A DNA stretch of 33,125 nt from an uncultured Verrucomicrobiales bacterium (GCA_937905985.1 CALCWC010000035.1:1-33125), one strand, 5' to 3'. Positions 22,458 through 30,458 are shown, counted from the first letter of the stretch. Made by a program: numbers and translations. The notes: generated by a model not told the origin, from the letters alone.

Positions 22458-22775
22458 TTAGCCGATTTCCACGCGGCCTTTGAGGTTGGCTCCCTCGTCC
22501 ATGGAGAGCGTGCCGGTGGAGATGTCGCCGTTGACGGTGGCGTTGTTGTTGAGGTGGCAGCGCTTGCTCTTGACATTGCCGTGGACATGGCCGAAGACGT
22601 GGACCTCGCCGGCGTGGATGTCGCCCTTGATGTCCGCCATCTCGCCGATGGTGACCTTGCCCTCGTCCGATTGGATTTCACCCTCGACCTTGCCGTCGAT
22701 GGTCATATCGTTCTTGAAACGGATGGAGCCAATGATTTCGATGCCGGAAGCCAGCACGTTGGTGGTGTTGTTCAT
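22458..22775 (-). CDS. Bactofilin
   Basis: The 105-residue protein is a compact bactofilin (PF04519), a beta-helical cytoskeletal polymer. It has the typical glycine-rich rungs, such as IEIIGSIRFKNDMTIDGKVEGEI, read as successive short strands with hydrophobic cores, then ADIKGDIHAGEVHVFGHVHGNV and ATVNGDISTG. The disordered ends are very short, so there is almost no membrane-targeting tail. Bactofilins organise cell-wall synthesis, stalk or pole structures on the inner face of the membrane. It is the last gene in pyrH-frr-bactofilin, 39 nt after frr, and is followed by a strong terminator. The linkage to ribosome recycling and UMP kinase is likely only transcriptional. Confidence 0.9.
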   Translation of the reverse strand: MNNTTNVLASGIEIIGSIRFKNDMTIDGKVEGEIQSDEGKVTIGEMADIKGDIHAGEVHVFGHVHGNVKSKRCHLNNNATVNGDISTGTLSMDEGANLKGRVEIG

Positions 22776-22814
22776 AGATGATTGAATATGGTTGGAAATG
22801 GATGGAAGCGGGGA

Positions 22815-23381
22815 TTAGACGGTCATGATTTCCTTTTGCTTGGCCTCCACAAGCTCATCTATCTGCTTGGTGTACTTGTCGGTGAGCTTCTGCACCTTGT
22901 CCTCCGCCAGGCGCACGCCGTCCTCCGTGAGAACGTTGTCGGCCTTGAGCTTCTTGATTCCGTCCATACCGGCCTTGCGGGCGGCGCGCACGCGGACGCG
23001 GGCGTCCTCCTTGATGGTGTCCACGTACTTGCAGAGCTCCTTGCGGCGCTCGCCGGTGAGCTCCGGGATGGGGAGGCGCACGGAGCGGGCGTCAATCACC
23101 GGGGTGATGCCCAGCTTGCTGTCGGCAATGGCCTTCTTGATGTCGTTGAGGGTGCCGGGGTCGAACGGCTGGATGAGGATGGAGCGGGCGTCCGGGGTGG
23201 AGACAACGGCCAGCCCCTTGAGTTTCATGGAGGAGCCGTAGGCGGCCACATAGACGTCCATGTTGTCCACGAGGGAAGGGGAGGCCTTTCCGGTGCGCAC
23301 GCCGGCGCAGTCGGTGGCGAGGTGCTCCAGGGCTTCCTCCATGGCGGTTTCAGTTTCAAGCATCAGGGTTTCTTCGTCCAT
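22815..23381 (-). CDS. frr: Ribosome recycling factor
   Basis: The 188-residue protein splits post-termination ribosomes with EF-G. Diagnostic segments are ALEHLATDCAGVRTGKASP (N-terminal helix of domain I), ILIQPFDPGTLNDIKKAI, the IRLPIPELTGERRKEL-like stretch (VRLPIPELTGERRKEL), and DARVRVRAARKAGMD in the long C-terminal helices. The usual length is about 185. It lies 27 nt after pyrH. No Shine-Dalgarno is seen before the ATG. In many bacteria rpsB-tsf-pyrH-frr are together; here only pyrH and frr are kept, and a bactofilin follows. Confidence 0.98.
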   Translation of the reverse strand: MDEETLMLETETAMEEALEHLATDCAGVRTGKASPSLVDNMDVYVAAYGSSMKLKGLAVVSTPDARSILIQPFDPGTLNDIKKAIADSKLGITPVIDARSVRLPIPELTGERRKELCKYVDTIKEDARVRVRAARKAGMDGIKKLKADNVLTEDGVRLAEDKVQKLTDKYTKQIDELVEAKQKEIMTV

Positions 23382-23408
23382 AGTGATTGATTGTTGAGGT
23401 AAAGGGGA

Positions 23409-24137
23409 TTAGTTGATGATGGTGCCGATTTTCTCACCGAGCAGGGCGCGGGTGATGTTGCCTTCCTGGTGCATGTCGAACACCATGATGGGCTTCTTGT
23501 TGTCCTTGCAGAGGGTGAAAGCCGTCTGGTCCATGACCTTGAGTTCGCGCTGGATGCACTCCTCGTAGGAGATGGAGTCGAAGCGCGTGGCGGTGGGATC
23601 CGTCTTGGGATCCGCGGTGTACACGCCGTCCACGGAGGTGGCCTTCATCACCACTTCCGCGTTGATTTCGCAGGCGCGCAGCGCGGCGGCGGTGTCCGTG
23701 CTGAAGAAGGGATTGCCCGTGCCGGCGGCGAAAACCACCACGTGGCCGTTGCGCAGCAGCGTGCGCGCGTTGTTGCGCACATAGGGCTCTGCCACGTTCT
23801 TCATCTCAATGGCGCTCTGCACGTGGGCAGGCACGCCGGCCTCCTGCACGGCGGAGCAGATGGAGAGCGCGTTCATCACGGTGGCGAGCATGCCCACATA
23901 GTCTGCCGTGGGGCGGTCCATGCCGCGCACGCTGGCCTTGGCACCGCGCCAGATGTTGCCGCCGCCCACCACCACGGCGATTTGCAGGTCGCCCTGTTTC
24001 TGGGCCTCGGCAATCTCGCGTGCAATGCGCGCGACAATCTCCGGGGAGATATTGTCCTTGCTGCCGGGGGCGCGCAAGGCCTCCCCGCTCAATTTCAGCA
24101 GGATACGCTTGTATGTTGTGGGCGTTTCTTCACTCAT
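23409..24137 (-). CDS. pyrH: UMP kinase
   Basis: The 242-residue hexameric bacterial UMP kinase makes UDP from UMP in pyrimidine nucleotide synthesis. Motifs include RILLKLSGEAL at the N terminus, VVVGGGNIWRGA, DYVGMLATVMNALSI, AAGTGNPFFSTDTAAALRA, and MKATSVDGVYTADP. The length is standard. It is the first gene of the pyrH-frr-bactofilin unit. A -10-like TACACT lies on the minus strand about 30 nt upstream, but a convincing -35 is not visible. The upstream gene on the same strand, encoding an outer-membrane protein, ends 76 nt away. Confidence 0.98.
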   Translation of the reverse strand: MSEETPTTYKRILLKLSGEALRAPGSKDNISPEIVARIAREIAEAQKQGDLQIAVVVGGGNIWRGAKASVRGMDRPTADYVGMLATVMNALSICSAVQEAGVPAHVQSAIEMKNVAEPYVRNNARTLLRNGHVVVFAAGTGNPFFSTDTAAALRACEINAEVVMKATSVDGVYTADPKTDPTATRFDSISYEECIQRELKVMDQTAFTLCKDNKKPIMVFDMHQEGNITRALLGEKIGTIIN

Positions 24138-24213
24138 GTCGGTGATTGGTCGGCTTCGCGTTGCAGTGTACCACTTTTCTTAAGCAATTGCCAGCCCAAA
24201 AATGCGGACGGTA

Positions 24214-25203
24214 TCAGAATTCGAAGCCCACGGCCAGGCGGGCGTAGAGGGCGCCGCTCGCGCGGTAGCGGTCCAGCGTGTGGCGGCCGTTCTTGGTGCG
24301 CACGCGGAAGTTGTTGTAGAAGGAGTAGCCCAAGTCACCCATGACCGAGACCTTGACGCCGCCCATGCTCCAGCGGTAGGAGGCCGTGCCGCCGGCAATC
24401 CAGTTCTTCATGCGCAGCTGGGTAGTGGCGCGGTGGCGCTTCACGGTCCACACGGCGCGGTTGTACTGCAGGAACGGGCCGATGCGGAAACGCTCGCTGC
24501 CGCTCAAATGCTGGTAGGAGAGGCGATCTGCCTGCAGCTGCAGCTCCCAGTGCGGAGACACCTTCCACTGGAAGTTCACCAACGGGTAGACCCACATGTC
24601 ATTGTAGTCCGGCATCACGGATACACCCAGCGTGTACTTGATCCGCTCCCCCAGCGTGGAGGAGAAGCCCACGTTGCCGCCCCAGTAGAACATCTCGCTG
24701 CTCATCACATCGAAATCCGATGACAACTGCGGCGTGAAGCCCAGGTGGAACTGGGATTTCTGGCCGATTTTGTGCAACAGGGTAGCGCTCATCCCCAGCG
24801 TGTACAGGCGGTGTTCGTCCAGCACCTTGGGCCCGGAATTGTGCATCCACGTCAAGCGCCCGGAAACCTTGCAGTCCAGGTGCCAGCCGTGCCACGCGTG
24901 CTTGCGCGGGTTGAACAGCGGTATGGTCACAAACGCGCTCATCAACCGCACGTGCGCCCCCTGGCCGTGGATGTGCATGTTGCCGAAGTATTCGAAGTAG
25001 TAGTCGTTCGGGAGCAGCATGGGCCGCTGGTAGTCGCCTTCCGTCTCCGGCACCGCCGGCATGGTGGACGGTGTGGAGAAGATGGGATCCATCCCCGTGT
25101 CCTCGATGAACACGCCGTCCTCCAGAAAGATGTCATCTTGAGCCAATGCCCCGCCGGCGCATGCCAGCGCCGCCACTGCTACACTGCAGAGTAGTTTCTT
25201 CAT
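24214..25203 (-). CDS. Predicted outer-membrane beta-barrel protein
   Basis: The 329-residue protein has a signal peptide (MKKLLCSVAVAALACAGGALA, then QDD). The mature part consists of alternating polar/hydrophobic strands such as SQFHLGFTPQLS, IKYTLGVSVMPD and HWELQLQADRLSYQ, and ends with FEF, a C-terminal Phe typical of BAM-dependent barrels. An acidic/proline-containing plug-like segment of about 50 residues precedes the strands. I do not recognise a specific porin or transporter family. It should sit in the outer membrane. On the promoter side only a -10-like TAGGAT is seen, 9 nt before the ATG, without a good -35. Confidence 0.78.
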   Translation of the reverse strand: MKKLLCSVAVAALACAGGALAQDDIFLEDGVFIEDTGMDPIFSTPSTMPAVPETEGDYQRPMLLPNDYYFEYFGNMHIHGQGAHVRLMSAFVTIPLFNPRKHAWHGWHLDCKVSGRLTWMHNSGPKVLDEHRLYTLGMSATLLHKIGQKSQFHLGFTPQLSSDFDVMSSEMFYWGGNVGFSSTLGERIKYTLGVSVMPDYNDMWVYPLVNFQWKVSPHWELQLQADRLSYQHLSGSERFRIGPFLQYNRAVWTVKRHRATTQLRMKNWIAGGTASYRWSMGGVKVSVMGDLGYSFYNNFRVRTKNGRHTLDRYRASGALYARLAVGFEF

Positions 25204-25302
25204 ACCTGGTCCATCCTACACGATTTCGCCTGTAAGGGAAGCTTGAAATGCGCCTTTTCCCCCTGCATGCCAAAAAAAATGCACCCAAATGTGATTTTTT
25301 AC

Positions 25303-25331
25303 TTGTCAAACGCGTCGAAAGCGCGTATCAT
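25303..25331 (+). promoter_or_regulatory. Promoter of the tRNA-Phe/tRNA-Pro unit
   Basis: TTGTCA (25303-25308), a 17-nt spacer and TATCAT (25326-25331) lie 33 nt before tRNA-Phe. Confidence 0.7.
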
Positions 25332-25364
25332 GCCCCCGCACCCCGTTCAACGGGCGGCACCAGT

Positions 25365-25440
25365 GGCTCGGTAGCTCAGTTGGTAGAGCAGCGGATTGAA
25401 AATCCGCGTGTCGGCGGTTCGATCCCGTCCCGAGCCACCA
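25365..25440 (+). tRNA. tRNA-Phe (GAA)
   Basis: The 76-nt cloverleaf has acceptor stem GGCTCGG/CCGAGCC, anticodon loop TTGAAAA with anticodon GAA, T loop GTTCGATCC, discriminator A and an encoded CCA end. Confidence 0.98.
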
Positions 25441-25462
25441 TTTTTATACCCTAATTCCTCCA

Positions 25463-25536
25463 CGGGGCGTAGCTCAGCCTGGTAGAGCGCCAGCTTTGGG
25501 AGCTGGATGTCGCAGGTTCGAATCCTGTCGCCCCGA
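25463..25536 (+). tRNA. tRNA-Pro (TGG)
   Basis: The 74-nt cloverleaf has acceptor stem CGGGGCG/CGCCCCG, anticodon stem CCAGC/GCTGG around TTTGGGA with anticodon TGG, and T loop GTTCGAATC. The CCA is not encoded (CTCC follows the discriminator A), unlike the adjacent tRNA-Phe, so it needs CCA addition. The spacing of 22 nt suggests one transcript. Confidence 0.97.
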
Positions 25537-25612
25537 CTCCCCGGAGTTTCGTAGGGGAGTCGCCTCGGCGTAGCTGGACATGCTTGCCATGTCTAGCGAA
25601 GACGGGCCACAC
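25535..25612 (+). repeat. Terminator-like hairpin and CTTCGC-type repeat (copy 3)
   Basis: GACTCCCC (25535-25542)/GGGGAGTC (25554-25561) forms a hairpin that starts in the tRNA-Pro end. It is followed by a minus-oriented CTTCGC-type module (GCCTCGGCGTAGC ... GCGAAGACGGGCC) whose loop contains ACATG/CATGT. It may end the tRNA transcript. Confidence 0.6.
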
Positions 25613-25664
25613 TGGTACTATACACCAATTCTCCCTGAACACCCCCACGCGCCACTGTGCGGGC

Positions 25665-25692
25665 TTGACAACCGCCGGCGGGCTGGTAGGCT
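25665..25692 (+). promoter_or_regulatory. Leaderless promoter of the IdeS-like protease gene
   Basis: TTGACA (25665-25670), a 16-nt spacer and TAGGCT (25687-25692, preceded by TGG as in an extended -10) end exactly 6 nt before the GTG start at 25699, so +1 is predicted at the start codon. Confidence 0.65.
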
Positions 25693-25698
25693 GGTGGT

Positions 25699-27495
25699 GT
25701 GAAAAAGTTACTGACGGTAGCGATGCTCGGCGCCATGGCGTGGCAGGCGGGGGCAGGGGAGGCCTCGGTGGTCTCCGGCAAGGTCTATGATTTGGGCAAG
25801 CTGAGTTTCAGCCGGGATGCCGGGAACATCCCGGAGCTGCGGCGCAACGATTTGCGTATGTGCTGGATAGCGGCGGGGTCCAACCTCCTGCAGCACTGGC
25901 AGGATTCCTACCTCAAGCTTCACGATGCCGGGCGCGAGGTGCCCAACGGCATTGTGGGGCCTCTAGACATCAAGCCGTACGGCACGGGCTACCTGGCCAT
26001 CTACCGCGAATTCCTGAAGTATTGGACGGATGGAGGCGGCATGAACCTCAACGCGCTCACCTGGTGGCTGCAGGGCACGCTGGCCTACACGCCTACCCCG
26101 CAGCAGGTGGAGCAGGGCGGGCTTTCCGTGCAGAAAACGCCCGGCGGCGGTGGATATTTCACCAATCTCTTTGGCAAGGGTACGGATTGGAAGCCCGGCC
26201 GCGCAGGTGTTTGCGGCTGTGTGGTGGATTACGGCACCGCGCCGGATGCGGACCTGCAATACGCCCCGCGCACGCTGGAGGATGTGCAGCGCATCCTGGA
26301 CGAGATGCTGCAGGTGGAGGGCCAGGCGGGTTTGCTGGCTTTCCTGGATTTCGACAACGCGCCGCAGGGCATGGCCCGCACAGGTGCGCACGCCATCACC
26401 TGCTGGGGTTATGAGAAGGGGCCGGACGGCAAGCTCTGCGCGCTCTATCTCACGGATTCCGACGACCGCATGCTGAGCGCCTTCCGCGTGAACGCCCGCG
26501 AGCAGGGCGGCGCGGTGGTCATGTCCAGCAACGATCCCTCCGGCAACTACAGTGTCTTTGCCCCGGGATTCCGCGTGTTCCGCGCGCTCTCCTACATCAA
26601 GACCCCCGCCTCCGCGGCGCGGCACTCGCAGCCGGCGGATGCCGTGCCGCAGGACGGCGTGGTGTCTGCCAACACGCAACTCTCCGCCCCGCTGGAGTGT
26701 GGCAGCTTGGAAGTGGTGGCCGATCCCGAGCACGGGCAAACCATCTTCACCACCACCGCATCTGTGGCTGTGGCGGGCGGCTGCCGCATTGGCGGCGGAG
26801 CGCTGGCCAGCTTGCAGGCGGGCGGGCAGGGGGCCTTTTCCTTCGGCGCTCTCCAGAACGAGGGCCAGTGCCGTTTGGCGCACGCCGCATCCCTGACCGT
26901 GGGCGATGGGGAAATCGTCAACCTGGGCTACCTGGATTTGGAAAACGTGGGCACGGTGGCCTTGAACGCCTGCGAGTGCGGTGGCTGCCTTTCCATGGAG
27001 GGCAACACCGCGCTGGAGCTGGACGGCCTCCGCATTGCACCCGTGCGGGCGGACATCCCCGCCGCGCTGGGGCTGGCGCAGCTCTCGCCGCAGGGAATCT
27101 TCCGCATTCACGGCACCGCGCAACTCCGCAACGTGCAGATTATCGCCAAGAAGCCCCTGCAGCTCAGCGGGGTCACACTCAGCGGCGTCGTTTCCATCCA
27201 GGCCGCATCCGGCGTGCAGATGGAGGACACCACCCTCACCCTGGGCGTGCCGCAAAACATTCGCCCCAACGCTCTCGGGGAAATTGGCCTTTCCTGTGAG
27301 AAAACCATCTCCGGCGAAGCGCGCGGCACGCTCAACATCCGTCTCTCCGCGGAAGACGCTGCCCGCCTGGCCGCCGGCGGCGTGCGCGTCATCAAGCTCC
27401 GCTTTGCGCCGGAGATGCACGCCACCCTGGTGAGCGACCAGCTCCAACCCGCCGGCGACGGTGAATCCTTTATCCTGCCGCCTCCCGGCAATTGA
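25699..27495 (+). CDS. Secreted IdeS/Mac-like cysteine protease with beta-rich C-terminal domain
   Basis: The 598-residue protein starts at a GTG and has a signal peptide (MKKLLTVAMLGAMAWQAGAG). Residues about 25-300 match the IdeS/Mac family (MEROPS C66, PF09028), the streptococcal enzymes that cut IgG at the hinge. The catalytic Cys55 lies in RMCWIAAGSNLLQHW, His231 in GAHAITCWGYE, and Asp253/Asp255 in LYLTDSDDR; the block from His to Asp follows the family spacing closely. The following 290 residues are not in streptococcal IdeS. They are rich in short beta strands and glycine, with a solenoid-like appearance, and lack an LPXTG or autotransporter barrel. The substrate is unknown; immunoglobulins or mucins are possible. 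It is followed by a small membrane-protein gene. Confidence 0.82.
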   Translation: MKKLLTVAMLGAMAWQAGAGEASVVSGKVYDLGKLSFSRDAGNIPELRRNDLRMCWIAAGSNLLQHWQDSYLKLHDAGREVPNGIVGPLDIKPYGTGYLAIYREFLKYWTDGGGMNLNALTWWLQGTLAYTPTPQQVEQGGLSVQKTPGGGGYFTNLFGKGTDWKPGRAGVCGCVVDYGTAPDADLQYAPRTLEDVQRILDEMLQVEGQAGLLAFLDFDNAPQGMARTGAHAITCWGYEKGPDGKLCALYLTDSDDRMLSAFRVNAREQGGAVVMSSNDPSGNYSVFAPGFRVFRALSYIKTPASAARHSQPADAVPQDGVVSANTQLSAPLECGSLEVVADPEHGQTIFTTTASVAVAGGCRIGGGALASLQAGGQGAFSFGALQNEGQCRLAHAASLTVGDGEIVNLGYLDLENVGTVALNACECGGCLSMEGNTALELDGLRIAPVRADIPAALGLAQLSPQGIFRIHGTAQLRNVQIIAKKPLQLSGVTLSGVVSIQAASGVQMEDTTLTLGVPQNIRPNALGEIGLSCEKTISGEARGTLNIRLSAEDAARLAAGGVRVIKLRFAPEMHATLVSDQLQPAGDGESFILPPPGN

Positions 27496-27512
27496 AAAAT
27501 CCACTGAAAGCA

Positions 27513-27977
27513 ATGAACAGTCTAACTCCATTCCTGGTTTTGTGTTGCCTCGGCGTTGTCTTCGTCGTTCTCTATTGCACACCCCGATTGCGGAAACGCC
27601 GGGCGGAGGAATGGGAACGGAGGATGCAGGCTGCCATGGAGAGGGAGTTCAACTGGCTGGCGGAAAGCGAACCGCAAATCCGGCAGCTCTTGGCGGCGGG
27701 CGAGCTGCGTTACCTGGTCGAATGGTGGGAGGATGACGACCTGTGGATTGATGAGAACCACCACCTGCTGTTCATTTACACCGACCAAACCGCGCATGAG
27801 TTCGCTCTTTTTCAGGAGGTGGAGGCGAAATGTGTCTCCCTGCTAGCCGAATTCGGCATCGAGTGGACTCCCGGCTTCAAGTCGACCTTTGATTCCAACA
27901 TCCTCTACCCTCCCGTCCTCCGCGGCCAGAAGTTCTACACCCCCGATGGCAAGCACCGCGCGGATTTGGAGCTGTGA
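27513..27977 (+). CDS. Small membrane-anchored protein of unknown function
   Basis: The 154-residue product has one N-terminal transmembrane helix (about residues 5-22, PFLVLCCLGVVFVVLY) followed by a basic stretch (RLRKRR) and a soluble, mainly acidic domain. The domain contains WEDDDLWIDENHHLLFIYTDQTAHEFALFQEVE and ends in YTPDGKHRADLEL. The positive-inside rule places the soluble part in the cytoplasm. I do not recognise a family. The ATG at 27513 is chosen; a TTG at 27492 overlapping the previous stop is an alternative. It lies 17 nt after the IdeS-like gene and is probably co-transcribed. Its stop codon coincides with the left edge of the duplicated segment. Confidence 0.65.
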   Translation: MNSLTPFLVLCCLGVVFVVLYCTPRLRKRRAEEWERRMQAAMEREFNWLAESEPQIRQLLAAGELRYLVEWWEDDDLWIDENHHLLFIYTDQTAHEFALFQEVEAKCVSLLAEFGIEWTPGFKSTFDSNILYPPVLRGQKFYTPDGKHRADLEL

Positions 27978-28336
27978 CGCACCGCCGCTGAAAACCCTTT
28001 ACAAAAAAAGGAGCAGCGTTACACTATACCTGTCTCCTCCCCATGTCGCGTTTCATCTCACCTGATGCCCCCTTTCCTGCGCGATGGGAGCATGAGCTTC
28101 CGTCATGGAAAACAGCCGCAGCTCTTTTGCTGATTGGCGGGAGCGCCGCCGTGAGCCGACACCCACGCAGCAGGAGCTGGCTGAGCGTCTCCGCACGGCG
28201 TTTGACGGTGTGAGCTGTGGGGACAGTCTGGGCTACATGAGCGGCTTTGGCGAGGATGACTACTGCGAGAAGGATATCATCAACGCTTTCATGCAGCGGG
28301 AGCAGCGGACGTATTGGCCCGCCATCACGCCTGATT
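27975..28336 (+). repeat. Direct duplication, copy 1 (diverged, partial)
   Basis: This 362-nt segment matches 30459-30822 almost throughout (my estimate is above 90%), including the promoter TTTACA-N16-TACACT (27998-28025) and the first 98 codons of the DUF6714-type gene. The two copies flank the SGNH and pyrophosphatase genes. Confidence 0.9.
28043..28336 (+). pseudogene. Truncated, frameshifted copy of the DUF6714-type gene
   Basis: The sequence matches the start of the intact gene at 30528. A single base is missing near 28099 (CTTCCGTC here, CTTTCCGTC in the intact copy), so the reading frame from the true ATG is lost. An internal ATG at 28105 restores the family frame (MENSRSSFADWRERRREPT and on), but homology ends at 28336, after GCCATCACGCCTGATT. 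From there the frame runs into the antisense strand of the SGNH gene. About 98 of 223 codons remain. It is probably non-functional, though its promoter is intact. Confidence 0.88.
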
Positions 28337-28412
28337 TGCCTACGGCTCAATCATGCCGTAAGCTTCGGTACGGGGCTCACAGTAGGGTAGGTCTGCTTGC
28401 TGAGGAAGGCGC

Positions 28413-29846
28413 CTATTTGGTGGGCGCGGCAGCCGCTCCGGCGGTGGTGATGGAAAGGTTTTTCTGTGTCACTCCGGTGGAGGAAACCGAAAGGGAGGGC
28501 TTGCCGCTGCCGGACTCGGCGGGACACGCCTCGCCTATGAGCTGGTTGCCCAGCCACACGTAGAAGCCGGGTTCCACTCCGTCGGAAGTTTTGCCGGGCA
28601 CGTATGCCACGCGGATGCTTTCCGTATTGGCGCTCATATCGCGGGAGTAGAGGATGAAATCCTTGCCCCAGGTGATGTAGCACTCGCTGATGGTCAGGGT
28701 GCCGCGATGCTTGCCGGTGTCGATGGTGAGGGAAAGGCCGCCTTGGGCATCCCATTTGCTGTCCGAATAGCCGTTGCCCACCTGCACGGGGCCGAGGTCC
28801 ACGGTCACGGATTGGTTGGCGGCGGGATGGAGCGCGCCACTCCAAGAGGCGTCATCCGCATTTTGGGGAATGGCTGCAAAGCCGGATTTCTTGGTGGCTG
28901 CCTTGCGGGGGAGACCCGCCGTGCGGCCGCTGTATCCCAATTCCTTGGCCAGGTTGCCGGCCATGATGAGGTTGGTCTGCGTGCCGGGGTGAATCCAATC
29001 CACGCGCTGCTTCGGGCTAACCAAGGCCCCGTAGGGGTCGGCGGGCGAGACCGCCACATCCACCGTGCCCGCGCCGGGGGCCACATAGCGCGCCCCCTTC
29101 TTCTTGGCCCAGGCTTCCAGGGCCTTGTTGAAATCCGCGATGGCGGCATGGTCCGCCGCCGCAAACTGCGTGCGGCCGGGGGGGATGAGCCCCATCACCA
29201 CCACCTGTTTGGTGGATTTGGCTTTCAAGATGGTGTCCACCAGCGTGTCCATGGTGCCCTTGCCGCTGAAGGTGTAGCTGTCGCCGTCCGCGGTGGCTCC
29301 CAGGATGCCCAGCAGGGCCTTGGGCAGGTTGTCCGCCTTGGAAATGCTGCCGCCCTGGTGGAAATTCTGGATGATGTCGTTGGTGCCCAGCAGCACGATG
29401 TAGGTCTGGGCCTTGTGCGCCTTCACCAGGCCGCCGATGGTCTGGCCTGCGTATTTCACGCCGGAGCCGGTCTTGTACGCCAAGCCTGTGGCTTCTTGGG
29501 TGTAGCTGGTGTTCTCCGGTTCGAAAAGCTGCCAAATCTGCCCGCCTTCATGCGCGGAGTGCAGGTTCTTGAACGCCACCCCGCGGTACGATTCGCCCGC
29601 CAGGTCGACGCCGTTTCCCTTGCCCCGCTGGAAATTGTTGCTGTTGTATCCCGTCTCCTGATACTTCACTCCGTTGTCCACCATAATCTTGTGGAAATCC
29701 CAACGGTAGGAGCCTGTGTTGATGCCGTGGGTGATGGAATCCCCCACAAACATCACTTTGCCCAGCCCTTGGCCGCCCTCGCCGGCGGCATGGGCACACG
29801 GGGCTACCAGGGCTAGGGCAAGCGCTGTGAGAATATGGTTTTTCAT
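28413..29846 (-). CDS. Secreted SGNH/GDSL hydrolase (carbohydrate or sialate esterase-like)
   Basis: The 477-residue protein has a signal peptide (MKNHILTALALALVAPCAHA). The SGNH catalytic domain (about 28-310) shows block I GDSITHG with Ser37, a Gly in the block II region, block III LGTNDIIQ with Asn156, and block V RVDWIHPG with Asp283 and His286. It deacylates ester-linked groups; in a mucin-associated bacterium, O-acetylated glycans are likely substrates, but this is inference. The remaining 165 residues form a beta-rich domain resembling a carbohydrate-binding or LamG-like jelly roll (SVTVDLGPVQVGNG ... FYVWLGNQLIG). The ATG at 29846 gives a clean signal peptide; upstream in-frame codons overlap ppa. 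It follows ppa by 31 nt on the same strand. Confidence 0.87.
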   Translation of the reverse strand: MKNHILTALALALVAPCAHAAGEGGQGLGKVMFVGDSITHGINTGSYRWDFHKIMVDNGVKYQETGYNSNNFQRGKGNGVDLAGESYRGVAFKNLHSAHEGGQIWQLFEPENTSYTQEATGLAYKTGSGVKYAGQTIGGLVKAHKAQTYIVLLGTNDIIQNFHQGGSISKADNLPKALLGILGATADGDSYTFSGKGTMDTLVDTILKAKSTKQVVVMGLIPPGRTQFAAADHAAIADFNKALEAWAKKKGARYVAPGAGTVDVAVSPADPYGALVSPKQRVDWIHPGTQTNLIMAGNLAKELGYSGRTAGLPRKAATKKSGFAAIPQNADDASWSGALHPAANQSVTVDLGPVQVGNGYSDSKWDAQGGLSLTIDTGKHRGTLTISECYITWGKDFILYSRDMSANTESIRVAYVPGKTSDGVEPGFYVWLGNQLIGEACPAESGSGKPSLSVSSTGVTQKNLSITTAGAAAAPTK

Positions 29847-29877
29847 GGATGAAGGGAATGTTGTTTTCTTGCGCTCC

Positions 29878-30369
29878 TTATTCCGCGCTCTGCTGTTTGG
29901 CGCGCTCGAAGGAGCTGTCGATAATCTGCCAGGCCTTTTCGACATCGAAAAAGCCGTTCACTTCCGTTTCCTTGTTCTGGAGGGTCTTGTAGGTCTGGAA
30001 AAAGTTTTCGATTTCCTGGAGATAATGGGGCGGCAGGTCATCCAGGGTGTGCACGTGGTCGTAGCGGGGATCCCCCACGTTCACGGCCAGGATTTTCACG
30101 TCCGGGTCACCGCAGTCTATCATGTCCATGCCGCCAATCACGCGGCACTCCACATAGCACCCGGGGAACGTGGGCGCCGATGTGAAGACCAGGATGTCCA
30201 GCGGGTCGCCGTCCAGGTACAGCGTGTCCTCCACAAAGCCGTATTCGGCAGGGTAGTAGACAGAGGAATAGAGGACGCGATCCAGGCGGATGCGGCCTGT
30301 TTTGGTGTCCACCTCGTACTTGTTGCGACTCCCCATGGGAATCTCGATGCGTGCTTCGACGGTTCTCAT
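29878..30369 (-). CDS. ppa: Inorganic pyrophosphatase (family I)
   Basis: The 163-residue soluble family I enzyme hydrolyses pyrophosphate released by nucleotidyl transfer and aminoacylation. It has MGSRNKYEVD near the N terminus, the YYPAEYGFVEDTLYLDGDPLD segment with the metal ligands of the DGDPLD signature, and NVGDPRYDHVHTLDDLPPHYLQEIENFF, with the conserved Asp/Tyr/Lys pocket in its C-terminal half (TYKTLQNKE). The length fits bacterial hexameric enzymes. It has a near-leaderless promoter. It lies inside the block bounded by the duplicated DUF6714-type segment and precedes the SGNH gene. Confidence 0.96.
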   Translation of the reverse strand: MRTVEARIEIPMGSRNKYEVDTKTGRIRLDRVLYSSVYYPAEYGFVEDTLYLDGDPLDILVFTSAPTFPGCYVECRVIGGMDMIDCGDPDVKILAVNVGDPRYDHVHTLDDLPPHYLQEIENFFQTYKTLQNKETEVNGFFDVEKAWQIIDSSFERAKQQSAE

Positions 30370-30378
30370 AGTTGGGGT

Positions 30379-30407
30379 ATGGTATCACAGCCTTAACGTG
30401 GAGTCAA
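30379..30407 (-). promoter_or_regulatory. Promoter of ppa, near-leaderless
   Basis: On the minus strand TTGACT (30407-30402), a 17-nt spacer and TACCAT (30384-30379) end 9 nt before the ATG. Confidence 0.65.
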
Positions 30408-30458
30408 GGCGGGGCGAGACATCGGAAAAGATTGGTTCATGATGTGACGCACCGCCTG

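Noticed and set aside
25451..25648. Minus-strand 65-residue frame containing GATGFEPATSSSQS
   Set aside because: This is the well-known false protein read antisense across a tRNA (here tRNA-Pro).
25963..27582. 539-residue minus-strand frame opposite the IdeS-like gene
   Set aside because: Antisense shadow; biased His/Gly/Arg composition and no domain.
28105..28563. 152-residue plus-strand frame
   Set aside because: Its first 77 codons are the duplicated, truncated DUF6714-type gene; the rest is antisense to the SGNH gene. Reported as a pseudogene instead.
28707..29816. 369-residue plus-strand frame opposite the SGNH hydrolase
   Set aside because: Antisense shadow of a gene with complete SGNH motifs.
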